A stretch of DNA of 64,000 nt, taken from the NCBI RefSeq assembly GCF_004011865.1, contig NZ_RKLP01000001.1, positions 248,001 through 312,000 of the forward strand, given 5' to 3'. This DNA comes from Prescottella agglutinans (lineage in GTDB: Bacteria > Actinomycetota > Actinomycetes > Mycobacteriales > Mycobacteriaceae). The translations under genes were made by a program, and so were the position numbers. Within the stretch, counting starts at the first letter, position 1, and each line of letters opens with the position of its first letter. Under the pieces are notes generated by a model. The model was not told where the DNA came from, did not search any database, and was given only the letters and a program-made list of their open reading frames with translations. Shown here one piece after another: positions 9,191 to 17,031 of this stretch.

Positions 9191-9204
9191 GTTGGCTATA
9201 CAAC
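9191..9204. promoter_or_regulatory. candidate GntR operator between divergent genes
   Basis: GTTG at 9191-9194 and CAAC at 9201-9204 form an inverted repeat around GCTATA, 22 bp before the start of the binding-protein gene and in its probable core promoter. HutC-type GntR proteins bind short AT-centred palindromes like this. The regulator encoded from 9380 is the obvious candidate to bind it. Confidence 0.4.
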
Positions 9205-9379
9205 TCGCACTATTTCGCCAGAGTGATGTGGCCATGAGGTGAACGATTCGGAATCGAGCCATGACGATTGGCCGGACAGGAACCGTCACGTCCTCGCAAG
9301 GTGACGACTGTGACCAGTGCGAAGAGTTTCGGGAGCTACGATCGGGTCACAAATCGCAAGTGCCAGAAGGAGACGAACG

Positions 9380-10138
9380 TTGGCTGAGTCAGGGGGCAAG
9401 CGTCCACGCGCCGAATACCGAAGGTTGGCAGCCGAGTTGGGAGAGGCGATCACGTCGGGAGAGTTCGGTTCCGGGGACCGGCTGCCCAGCGAGGAGAGCC
9501 TCGCCGCGCAGTACGGCGTCTCCCGCGGCACCGTCCGCCAGGCCCTCGCGGTGCTGCGCGCGAACGGACTGGTCACCTCCCGGCGGGGCACACGCCGCGT
9601 CATACTCGGCACGGCGCGCACGCAGAGCTTCTTCGAGCTGCTCAGCTTCACCGGCTGGGCCCGCTCGATCGGCGAGGACCCCGGTAGCCGAACGATCGAC
9701 ATCACGCACCGGGTCGCGGTGCCGCTGGAGTGTGAGCAACTCCAGCTCGAACCGGGATCGCACATCTACCGCGTGGTTCGCCTTCGGACCCTCTCTCGGG
9801 TTCCCGTCATGCTCGAGCGCGCCATATACCCCGAGCGGATCGGCGAGCTGATCGCCGCACTGCCACCGGATGCGCCCTCCCACGCGTATCCCCTCCTGGA
9901 CGAGGGCGTCGTGTTCACCGATGCCGACCACACCATCGACCTCGTCGAGGCAGATGTGGACGACGCCCGTCTGCTGGGTTGCGCCGAGAGCTCACCCCTG
10001 ATCCGCGAGCGCCGGCGCGTCACCGACCCCGCCAGCACCCCGCTGTTGTGGTCCGACGACCGCTTCCTGCCCGGCACGGTCTCGTTCACCGTGCACAACT
10101 CCGCGGCTACGACCGCCCTGTCGCGCCGCCGTGGCTAG
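9380..10138 (+). CDS. GntR/HutC-family transcriptional regulator with UTRA domain
   Basis: This 252-residue regulator has an N-terminal winged helix (about 10-75, with LPSEESLAAQYGVSRGTVRQ typical of GntR) and a C-terminal UTRA ligand domain (about 90-245). The TTG at 9380 is chosen because AAGGAG lies 7 bp upstream; a GTG at 9317 lacks such a site. It is divergent from the transporter operon and 51 bp before the PLP-enzyme gene. It therefore probably controls both and senses the imported compound or a breakdown product. Confidence 0.85.
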   Translation: MAESGGKRPRAEYRRLAAELGEAITSGEFGSGDRLPSEESLAAQYGVSRGTVRQALAVLRANGLVTSRRGTRRVILGTARTQSFFELLSFTGWARSIGEDPGSRTIDITHRVAVPLECEQLQLEPGSHIYRVVRLRTLSRVPVMLERAIYPERIGELIAALPPDAPSHAYPLLDEGVVFTDADHTIDLVEADVDDARLLGCAESSPLIRERRRVTDPASTPLLWSDDRFLPGTVSFTVHNSAATTALSRRRG

Positions 10139-10189
10139 CCTCGACAGGGCGGCCACATCCCCTGCCCGATCCCGATCCGGAGGCCTCTC

Positions 10190-11344
10190 GTGACGCATTC
10201 CGACGAAGACGCCGCGCCGTCCCTCCCCGAACTTCGGCTGAGCCTGCCCGCCGTCGAGCACAACGTCGAGCTCATGGCGGCGTGGTGCCGCGACCGCGGC
10301 GTCGAGCTGTGCCCACACATCAAGACGACGATGACACGCCCCATCGTCGAGCGGCAGTTGCATGCCGGCGCGTGGGGCGTCACGGTCGCCACGGTTCGCC
10401 AGGCGTCCGTCGCCCTCGGGTGGGGGGCGCGGCGCATTCTGGTCGCGAACGAGGTGCTCCATCGCCCCGACCTCGAGGCGATGCGTTCGTGGCTCGACGC
10501 GGACCGCTCGCTCGAGCTCTACCTCCTGGTGGACTCGACGGCCGGCCTGACTCTGGCGGGAACGGTCATGCGGGGTGCCGCCAATCCCCTGAGGATTCTC
10601 GTCGACGTCGGGGCGCCGGGCGGACGGAGCGGTGTGCGGGACGTCTCGGCCGCGCTGCGCCTCGCCCGGGAGTGCGAGGACGAGTCGGGAATCGTCCTCG
10701 CCGGCGTCGCGGGGTACGAGGGCGTGCGACCCAACCGGCGGGACGCGGACGTCCTCGCTCAGGTCGACGCGCATTGCCGGACGGCGGTGGAGGCCTTCCG
10801 CGCGGCGTCACCGTGGATCCGGACCGAGCAGCCCGTGTTCAGCATGGGCGGCTCGGCGTTCCCGGACCGGGTGATCGATGCCCTTGCGGATCTTCCGGAC
10901 CGGGCCGGGCGGTCCGGCAGCCGTCCGCTTCCGGTGCTGCGGTCGGGTTGCTACGTGACGCACGATCACGGCACCTACGCGGAGGTGTCGCCGGTGCCGG
11001 GACTGCGTGCGGCGTTGACGGTCCGCGCCGTGGTCCTGTCCGCGCCGGAGCCGGGACGGATCGTGGTCGGCGCCGGCAAACGCGAACTCCCCTACGACGC
11101 GGGGCTGCCGGTGCTGGTGTCCGCCCGCGACGCCCACGGGATCCCCCGCCCTGCGGCGAAGGCGACGGCAACCCAGATCTACGACCACCATCTCGTCCTC
11201 ACCGAGGCCGAGGGGCTGGACGTCGGGGACGTCGTCGATCTCGGGATCTCGCACCCCTGTTCGGCCTTCGACCGCTGGCCCGACATCACGGTGGTCGACG
11301 ACGACGGCGGCACGCGAACGGTGTGGCACCCACAGTTCCGTTGA
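10190..11344 (+). CDS. fold-type III PLP enzyme (D-threonine aldolase / D-serine dehydratase-like)
   Basis: This 384-residue protein resembles alanine racemase-type barrel enzymes of the DSD1/D-threonine aldolase group. The PLP lysine is in PHIKTTM (Lys45), and a C-terminal metal site HPC (His355, Cys357) matches the zinc ligands of D-serine dehydratase-like proteins. The GTG start follows GGAGG. It is probably cotranscribed with the GntR gene. Relatives cleave or dehydrate beta-hydroxy-D-amino acids. Its link to a transporter-phosphatase operon suggests it acts on an amino-alcohol or aminophosphonate-type substrate, but nothing in the sequence proves that. Confidence 0.75.
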   Translation: MTHSDEDAAPSLPELRLSLPAVEHNVELMAAWCRDRGVELCPHIKTTMTRPIVERQLHAGAWGVTVATVRQASVALGWGARRILVANEVLHRPDLEAMRSWLDADRSLELYLLVDSTAGLTLAGTVMRGAANPLRILVDVGAPGGRSGVRDVSAALRLARECEDESGIVLAGVAGYEGVRPNRRDADVLAQVDAHCRTAVEAFRAASPWIRTEQPVFSMGGSAFPDRVIDALADLPDRAGRSGSRPLPVLRSGCYVTHDHGTYAEVSPVPGLRAALTVRAVVLSAPEPGRIVVGAGKRELPYDAGLPVLVSARDAHGIPRPAAKATATQIYDHHLVLTEAEGLDVGDVVDLGISHPCSAFDRWPDITVVDDDGGTRTVWHPQFR

Positions 11345-11406
11345 GAACGTGTGAAGCGCAGCGCTTTCCACCACCCGGTGCGTGCGCGCCCCGCGGCGGC
11401 GTCACC

Positions 11407-12549
11407 TCACAGGCGCGCCCGCACGAACGGCGTCGAGTCGGGCAGCGACGCCGCCATCGTGCCGTCGTGGTTGGTCGGATAGTTCATGTAGGTCGCGTCC
11501 ACGCCGGCGAGTCGCAGATCGGCGATGAGCTTGAACGACAGCGGCGCCGGCACCACCGTGTCGAGCAGGCCCTGCGCGATGAACAGGGACCGGTCGTAGC
11601 CCGTGGTCGGCACCGCGAGGTACTCGGTGAGCGCCGCCCGGAACGCCGGGTCGTCGAGTGACCGACTCAGCAGCGCACCGACCGAGACGCCCTCCACCGC
11701 TTCGGACTGCGCTTCGTAGCAGAGGGTCTCGGCCGAGTCCACGAACTGCCGCCCGACCGGGGTCAGATAGCTGTCGACGTCGGCGCCCGGCATCGTCGCC
11801 CGCATGCCGGCCAGGATGTAGGTCGTGAAAACCGTCAACCCGTCGAGACCGAGGTCCGGGATCCACGGTCCGGCGAACGGGTAGACGTTCTCGAGATTCG
11901 ACGGCGCACCCGTGGTGACGGCGCCACGGAAGTCGAGTTCGGGCGCGTACCTCGTGGCCTCGTGCGCGGTGAACAGCGCGGCGTGCCCGCCCTGCGACTG
12001 CCCGATCACCATCCACCGCGACGACAGTTCCGGCACGGTCGCGCGCCCCGCCCGGACCATGTCGATCACGGCCGTCGCCTCGGACGCGCCCTGCAGGTAG
12101 GGGTGCACGCCGGGTGTGCCGAGCCCGATGTAGTCCGACGCGACGATCGCGTACCCCTGGGACAGCCAGTGCCGCAGGTAGTTCGCGTCGCGCGTCGAGC
12201 GCGGGTTCCGCGACGGGGCGCACCCGTCGCCGAGTCCGACGGTGCCGTGCGCCCACGACAGCACCGGCCACCCGCCCTCGGGCGGGGTGCCTTCCGGCAC
12301 GAACACGACGCCGGAACTCGACGCGGGACGCCCCTCCGCGTCCCGCGTCTCATACGTGATCCGGTATTCCCGCGCCGTTCCCGGCAGTCCCAGTTCGGGC
12401 GGCAGCGTCTCGACGGATTGCACGGTTCCGGGCGCGGCGTCGGTGGGCGCCCCGCCCGCCGACGCCGTGGCCGGTACCAGCGCGGCGAGGGCGACCGCCG
12501 CGCCCACCGCTGTCACTCGACGAAGACACCTGCTGGTCGATCGGCGCAT
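11407..12549 (-). CDS. secreted lipase (LIP family), second copy
   Basis: This 380-residue protein has a signal peptide (RRSTSRCLRRV, then a hydrophobic core, cleaved near ASAGG at about 31). Its nucleophile elbow is GQSQGG with Ser185, and it has the family motif SDYIGLGTPG. It is a paralogue of the lipase at 1172-2503. The ATG at 12549 follows GGGAG with 6 bp spacing; an upstream in-frame ATG at 12573 would add residues before the signal sequence. It is monocistronic, with nothing obvious cotranscribed. It is expected to act outside the cell on acylglycerols or other esters. Confidence 0.83.
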   Translation of the reverse strand: MRRSTSRCLRRVTAVGAAVALAALVPATASAGGAPTDAAPGTVQSVETLPPELGLPGTAREYRITYETRDAEGRPASSSGVVFVPEGTPPEGGWPVLSWAHGTVGLGDGCAPSRNPRSTRDANYLRHWLSQGYAIVASDYIGLGTPGVHPYLQGASEATAVIDMVRAGRATVPELSSRWMVIGQSQGGHAALFTAHEATRYAPELDFRGAVTTGAPSNLENVYPFAGPWIPDLGLDGLTVFTTYILAGMRATMPGADVDSYLTPVGRQFVDSAETLCYEAQSEAVEGVSVGALLSRSLDDPAFRAALTEYLAVPTTGYDRSLFIAQGLLDTVVPAPLSFKLIADLRLAGVDATYMNYPTNHDGTMAASLPDSTPFVRARL

Positions 12550-12885
12550 GTTTCGCTCCCCGTTGGTCGCCACTGCCCGCTACGGACGTGCGAACACTCT
12601 CGCAGACGACCGCCTTTCGCGTGACGAACCAACGGATTTCGTCGATCCGGTCGTCGGCCATCCAGAAGCTCGTCGCCTCCTCACCGGACCCGGTCTCCCG
12701 CTTGACCGGATACATATTCGACAAGGGATGGCGAATAGACGAAAAGACCCGAGCGGCTGTCAATTTGCCGATCTCAGCTCTACCCTCCCCACACCTGAGC
12801 GTGACACAGCCGACACTACCGGCTAGTTTCTTCGGCGTCCGGCAGATGTTGCCGTGCAGCCACAATCCACTTGAAGGAGTTAGCT
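12550..12885. other. intergenic region with divergent promoters
   Basis: These 336 bp separate the leftward lipase gene from the rightward microprotein gene. I see no convincing coding frame. The AT-richer part around 12700-12740 contains TTGACC and may hold a promoter, but spacing to a -10 box is not clear. AAGGAG at 12873-12878 is the ribosome binding site of the microprotein. Confidence 0.4.
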
Positions 12886-13011
12886 ATGGGTTCGTCTCCC
12901 GAGTTCACGCTGGTCGAAAACATTGCCGGTTTTGCCAGCTGGGCTTTCGGAAGTCTCGTCATGCTCGGCGTCGCCGGTGTCGTCGTCGGTGCACTGCGCT
13001 CCGCTAGCTGA
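12886..13011 (+). CDS. 41-residue hydrophobic microprotein, MGSS type
   Basis: The ATG at 12886 lies 7 bp after AAGGAG and opens a 41-codon frame. The product starts MGSSPEF and continues as one hydrophobic helix rich in Gly, Ala and Val (about 11-36, including MLGVAGVVVGAL), ending RSAS. No signal peptide is present. A hairpin terminator follows at 13028. A second microprotein with the same MGSS start and size lies at 55128. Small mycolate-layer proteins of corynebacteria (PorA, PorH, ProtX) have similar size, no signal peptide and Ser acylated with mycolate. A mycolyltransferase gene follows here, but kinship to those proteins is unproven. Confidence 0.65.
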   Translation: MGSSPEFTLVENIAGFASWAFGSLVMLGVAGVVVGALRSAS

Positions 13012-13027
13012 CCGACACGCAAAACAA

Positions 13028-13050
13028 CGCCCCCCACCCGTGAGGGGGCG
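13028..13050 (+). terminator. GC-rich hairpin after the microprotein gene
   Basis: CGCCCCC (13028-13034) pairs with GGGGGCG (13044-13050) around a 9-nt loop, 17 bp after the microprotein stop. There is only a weak U-tract. Confidence 0.55.
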
Positions 13051-13103
13051 GATTCCAGCGGTCGTCGCAACACCACTGCTGCTTCTTGCCGTGACGAGGG
13101 TAT

Positions 13104-13140
13104 CGAAGTGCTCGGCTGGGAAACTCGGCCGAGCACTTCG
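13104..13140. repeat. 13-bp inverted repeat, intergenic
   Basis: CGAAGTGCTCGGC (13104-13116) and its exact complement (13128-13140) flank an 11-nt loop. It lies between the microprotein and mycolyltransferase genes. It may be a second terminator or a structured 5' element of a longer transcript. Confidence 0.6.
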
Positions 13141-13215
13141 GTCAACTTGTCGAGGAGGGTTCCAAATTTGATTGCTACGCGGGTCTGATCGCCTGCGTGA
13201 TCGGGCCCTACGCGC

Positions 13216-13250
13216 TGGCGTGGTCGACGAGGGAAGCGTCGACCACGCCA
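13216..13250. repeat. second 13-bp inverted repeat, intergenic
   Basis: TGGCGTGGTCGAC (13216-13228) and its exact complement (13238-13250) enclose a 9-nt loop. Together with the hairpins at 13028 and 13104 it makes three strong stems in about 220 bp. The rest of 13012-13482 shows no supported gene; a hydrophobic frame over about 13144-13265 lacks a start codon. Confidence 0.6.
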
Positions 13251-13482
13251 ACACTCACACGAGGTTGAGGACTGACCTGCGGTCTCGCACGGTCGGTGCG
13301 GAGTGAATCGGCGGGTGAATCCCGGGCCTGTCACGCCGATCAGGACATTCACTGCCCATCAGTCGGTATTGTGCTGTCCGAATGCTGTGCCCAGGGGGAG
13401 GCTCGGTGTCGAGTTGATGACCGACCGTGAGCACATTCGGTGTTGCGCGGCATGTTCAAGGTTCAAGGGGAGGAACATCCAC

Positions 13483-14526
13483 ATGAGGACTTCTGAGATC
13501 GGGCGCGCCCGGATCCTGGCGGCCGCGGTGGTCGTGGCGGCCGCGTCGCTGCTCGCGGTGCCGGCCACGGCATCCGCCGACAACGGCGCCCCCGCCGCCC
13601 CCGCCGCCTTCGACGCCGCCGGCGCCCGCCTGGTGAAGTCGACCAAGAACTCCGACCGCAAGGTCACCATCTTCGTGTACTCGCCCGCGATGGGCCGCAA
13701 CATCCCCCTCGAGGTCATCCTGCCCGCCGACCGCAGCCAGCCCCGGCCGACGCTGTACCTGATCAACGGTGCCGGCGGCGGCGAGGACTCGGCCACCTGG
13801 CAGCGCAACGCCGACGTCATGAACTTCTTCCGCGACAAGAACGTCAACGTCGTCACCCCGCTCGAGGGCGCCTTCAGCTACTACACCGACTGGCAGAAGG
13901 ACGATCCGAAGCTCGGCCGCCAGAAGTGGCAGACGTTCCTGCTCGAGGAACTCCCGCCGGTCATCGACAAAGAGTTCGGCACCAACAAGGTGCAGTCCGT
14001 CGCCGCCATCTCGATGACCGCCACCTCGGTGCTCAACTACGCGATCGCCAAGCCCGGCTTCTACAAGAGCGTGGGCTCGTACAGCGGCTGCGCCGAGACC
14101 AGCACCTGGGCCGGCCAGAACGCCATCCAGGTCGTGACCGGTGGCCGCGGGGGCGCCGACATCACCAACATGTGGGGACCGCTCGACGGCCCCGGCTGGG
14201 TGGCCAACGATCCGGTCGTCAACGCCGAGAAGCTCCGCGGCACCGAGCTCTACATCTCCACCGGCTCCGGGCTGCCCGGCCCCCACGAGACGCTCGACGG
14301 CCCCGGCATCGACGGTCGCCCGTTCGCAGTCGCCAACCAGGCCATCGTCGGCGGCGTGATCGAGGCCGCCACCAACTACTGCACGCACAACCTCGCGTAC
14401 CGGCTGGCCGATCTGAAGATCCCCGCCACGTTCGACTTCAAGCCCACCGGCACGCATTCCTGGGGCTACTGGAAGGACGACCTGCACAACTCCTGGCCGA
14501 TGATCGCCCGCTCGATGGGAATCTAG
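13483..14526 (+). CDS. secreted mycolyltransferase / antigen 85-like esterase
   Basis: This 347-residue protein has a signal peptide (core ILAAAVVVAAASLLAV, cleaved after ASA at about 32). Its alpha/beta-hydrolase domain has the nucleophile in AAISMTATS (Ser176) and a C-terminal His in GTHSWGYW (His325). Length and motif order match corynebacterial and rhodococcal mycolyltransferases, which move mycolic acids from trehalose monomycolate to trehalose or arabinogalactan, and in some cases to proteins. The elbow differs from the usual GxSMxG: the residue two before Ser is Ala. The ATG follows GGGGAGG. A 13-bp stem terminator closes the gene at 14554. Confidence 0.85.
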   Translation: MRTSEIGRARILAAAVVVAAASLLAVPATASADNGAPAAPAAFDAAGARLVKSTKNSDRKVTIFVYSPAMGRNIPLEVILPADRSQPRPTLYLINGAGGGEDSATWQRNADVMNFFRDKNVNVVTPLEGAFSYYTDWQKDDPKLGRQKWQTFLLEELPPVIDKEFGTNKVQSVAAISMTATSVLNYAIAKPGFYKSVGSYSGCAETSTWAGQNAIQVVTGGRGGADITNMWGPLDGPGWVANDPVVNAEKLRGTELYISTGSGLPGPHETLDGPGIDGRPFAVANQAIVGGVIEAATNYCTHNLAYRLADLKIPATFDFKPTGTHSWGYWKDDLHNSWPMIARSMGI

Positions 14527-14553
14527 GCCGCCGCCTGGAGCGACATAGTTTGT

Positions 14554-14587
14554 GGACGGAGCTGGCACTCACGCGCCAGCTCCGTCC
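14554..14587 (+). terminator. terminator of the mycolyltransferase gene
   Basis: GGACGGAGCTGGC (14554-14566) pairs perfectly with 14575-14587 around an 8-nt loop, 27 bp after the stop codon. Confidence 0.7.
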
Positions 14588-14803
14588 AGCGTTTCCAGCG
14601 CCACGTAGATAACCATGGCGACCGGCACTGTTGCGCGCAAGGTGGATTCGACGCTGCCGGACTGCGCCCTCGGCTTCCTTCTGTCCGCCCCGTGCGGTAC
14701 AGGCGCACAACTGATGTCGCCGCGATCGTGACCGGTGCCGCGGACGCACTCTCTTCCGGCTGATCCGTCGGCCATGTCTTTCAGCGAGCGTCGCTCCCCG
14801 CTT

Positions 14804-16026
14804 CTAGTTGCCGGATACAGGAGCGGCGAACCGATCGGCCGGGGCGTCCCAGCCAAGCGTTTGCGGGGTCGGCCGTCGAGTTCAGCGGCGACGGTATCGA
14901 GGTGTTCACGGCTGTGGGCGGACAGATCCGTTCCCTTCGGGAAATACTGCCGCAGTGGACCATTGGAGTTCTCGTTCGAGCCACGCTGCCAGGGGCTGGC
15001 GCGATCACAGAAGTAGATGGGGATGTCGGTGGCGATCGTGAAGGAGTGGTGGGCGCCCATCTCGCTGCCCTGATCCCAGGTCAGCGACCGAGCCAAATTC
15101 AGGGGCAACGTCGTGACGGTCTCCACCAGGGCATCGCGCATGAGGTGGGCGCCGCGTCCGTGGGGAAGATGCACCAGCATCACATAGCGCGTGGCCCGTT
15201 CGACCAGCGTGCCGATCGCCGACGCGCCGCCCTTACCGATGATCACGTCACCTTCCCGATGACCAGGCACCGCCCGGTCCTCGACCTCGGCGGGGCGGGC
15301 GCTGATCATCACCATCGGATCGCGGTAACGCGGTTGACGCTGCTGTGCCTGGCGGCGTGTCTTGCGGCGAGTGCGTCCAGTACGCAGAGCCTTGGCCAGT
15401 TCGCGACGCAACACTCCGCGCCCCTGAACATATAGAGCTTGGTAGATCGTCTCGTGGACCATATGCATCTCCGGTCGCCCGGGGAAGGCGGCCTGAAGAG
15501 CTTGGCAGATCTGCTCCGGGCTCCACCGCTTGTCCAGATGGGTTTGAATGAACTCCCGCGGCTCGGGGTTTCGACTGATCTTGCCGGTCTTGGGACGGGG
15601 CCGGCGAGCATAAGCATCGGCGCGGGTCTGAGCAGCATGCGGCCGGTACTGGCCGCTGACCGGATGCCCGTTGCGGCGGACCTCGCGGCTGATCGTCGAT
15701 GGGCTGCGCCCCAACTCGGCCGCGATTTGTCGGATCGTGGCATTCTCCCGCAAACGATCTGCGATATGGATGCGGTCGGCCTCACGCAGGTAGCGTGAAG
15801 GGCCAGGTGGAAGTGCTACCGCTGTGATCGGTGGTGCCCCGCTGGTCCTGCCGGACGGCGCACGGCCGTTGCGCCACCTCTTGCCTGTCCGGCTGTTGAT
15901 GCCGACGATCCGGCAGGCCTCCGCGTTGCTCACACCCTGCCGCATGAGCTGAAAGTAGACACGCCGCTCCTCGGACAGAGGCCGCCGCCCCCGGATGACC
16001 GAACGGTCCCGGATCATGAAGTCCAT
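14804..16026 (-). pseudogene. IS30-family transposase, frameshifted near the C-terminus
   Basis: The protein has the IS30 layout. An N-terminal helix-turn-helix region includes ATIRQIAAELGRSPSTISRE. The DDE domain has HREGDVIIG (first Asp), LTWDQGSEM (second Asp) and SPWQRGSNENSNGPLRQY (Glu). The conserved tail should read RPRKRLGWDAPADRF and end at a stop at 14804-14806. It leaves frame at about 14853, where one G of a GGG is missing, and the current frame instead runs on to 14569. The catalytic core is intact, so activity is not excluded, but the tail is broken. Start taken at ATG 16026; a GTG at 16062 is possible. Confidence 0.8.
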
Positions 16027-16065
16027 CGCACACTTCCCACATTCGGGCGTTGCGACGACCACTAG
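14804..16065 (-). mobile_element. IS30-family insertion sequence remnant
   Basis: The element is defined by the frameshifted IS30 transposase. The possible right terminal segment (GGTCGTCGCAACGCC on the minus strand, near 16046-16060) resembles IS30-type ends, but I cannot find a matching inverted copy at the left between 14590 and 14803. One end therefore seems lost or badly diverged. The interval 14588-14803 shows nothing else that can be supported. Confidence 0.55.
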
Positions 16066-16095
16066 AACCCAACGGGTGGGGGCCTTTCGTCACCG

Positions 16096-16449
16096 TCAAG
16101 GTGCCCACGGGCTCCAGGAGAGCGCGTCACGCCAACCGGCCCGTCCGAAGGCCCACGCCTGCAGCACCTCCGCCACAGCGTCTACCGCGAAGGCCTCGTC
16201 GTCGTGGGGCACCCGTGCCTGGAAGTGCCTGTCGGGCCCTCCCTCTCGGAACTCCACGTCACAGCTGAGGTCGTCGTTGAGATACACCTGCATGTAGTGC
16301 TGGCCTGTGGGTTCCGAATCGAGCCGCCGCAGGACGACGAACGGGCACGTGAGACTCAGGCCGGCCAGCAGGTCGTGTAGCTGTTCCGCGGATGGGTCGT
16401 CCCAGGTTGTCCCGTCCGCATCGACCGCCTGAAGTACCGGTGCTGCCAT
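16096..16449 (-). CDS. Imm1-like immunity protein (orphan)
   Basis: This small 117-residue acidic protein carries the pattern HYMQVYLNDD ... VEFREGGPDRHFQA ... LQAWAFGRAGWRDALSW. That resembles Imm1 immunity proteins, which neutralise nuclease or deaminase domains of polymorphic toxins. No toxin gene is seen in the window, so it may be an orphan or a protective stray copy. It ends within about 35 bp of the IS30 remnant. The start at 16449 gives MAAPVLQA; the gene diverges from the next one by 74 bp. The family call is by motif memory only. Confidence 0.5.
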   Translation of the reverse strand: MAAPVLQAVDADGTTWDDPSAEQLHDLLAGLSLTCPFVVLRRLDSEPTGQHYMQVYLNDDLSCDVEFREGGPDRHFQARVPHDDEAFAVDAVAEVLQAWAFGRAGWRDALSWSPWAP

Positions 16450-16523
16450 ACGGGCGGACTCTACTGACCGATCGTGCCCTCGACAGCTGGAGGGTGCGGG
16501 GCACGGTTTGGTTGACTTGCCGC

Positions 16524-16991
16524 ATGAACGACCTACCCGAGGAGATCGAGGTGCGGGGCACCGTGCTGGACCGGATCGCACTAGCGGAGGAGTTGGTCTG
16601 CTGGTCGGCCCGTCTGCCCGGTGACGAACCGCGAACGGTCAGCATCGTCGTCGAACCGGCCGGGCCGCCCACGGATGCGGCCGTCGACTCCGCAGCGGAG
16701 GCGATCGCCGGATTCGACGCGTTCGTGGCCGCCGCGTCGCGCTACCTCGTCGCCGGGCTCACCGACCCCGTGTGGGCGCTGGACGCGCCGGACCGCGCAC
16801 GGCTCGACGGGCCTGAGGCGCCGTTCGACCTCCCCGAGGCAGTCGTCTGGGCGGACGGGACGTGGATGATCCGCTTCGCCGAGTGCGCCCTCGCCGTGGG
16901 CGAGGAGTTCGGCATCGGGGTGCGGTTCGTCGGGGCGACGCCGGTCGGCATCGAGGACTTGTCCGGGGCGACCGAGGTCGAGCCGAACTGA
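16524..16991 (+). CDS. conserved hypothetical protein, 155 aa
   Basis: I do not recognise this family. The product is acidic and soluble, with no signal peptide or membrane segment. Ordered motifs such as AVVWADGTWMIRFAECAL and GIGVRFVGATPVGIEDLSG give it the look of a compact alpha/beta protein. It diverges from the Imm1-like gene, and its size and acidity are also compatible with an immunity protein. The ATG at 16524 gives the shortest frame that keeps the conserved part. No strong ribosome binding site is visible. Confidence 0.5.
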   Translation: MNDLPEEIEVRGTVLDRIALAEELVCWSARLPGDEPRTVSIVVEPAGPPTDAAVDSAAEAIAGFDAFVAAASRYLVAGLTDPVWALDAPDRARLDGPEAPFDLPEAVVWADGTWMIRFAECALAVGEEFGIGVRFVGATPVGIEDLSGATEVEPN

Positions 16992-17031
16992 CCACGCCAG
17001 GGGCGCGGCCGACGGCTCGGCCCGGGTCTCC

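Noticed and set aside
13144-13265. Hydrophobic frame (DCYAGLIACVIGPYALAW) after the microprotein
   Set aside because: No ATG, GTG or TTG start in frame and it spans a perfect hairpin, so not a supported gene.
14590-14803. Search for the left inverted repeat of the IS30 element
   Set aside because: No clear match to GGTCGTCGCAACGCC found; the element is called a remnant without target-site duplication.
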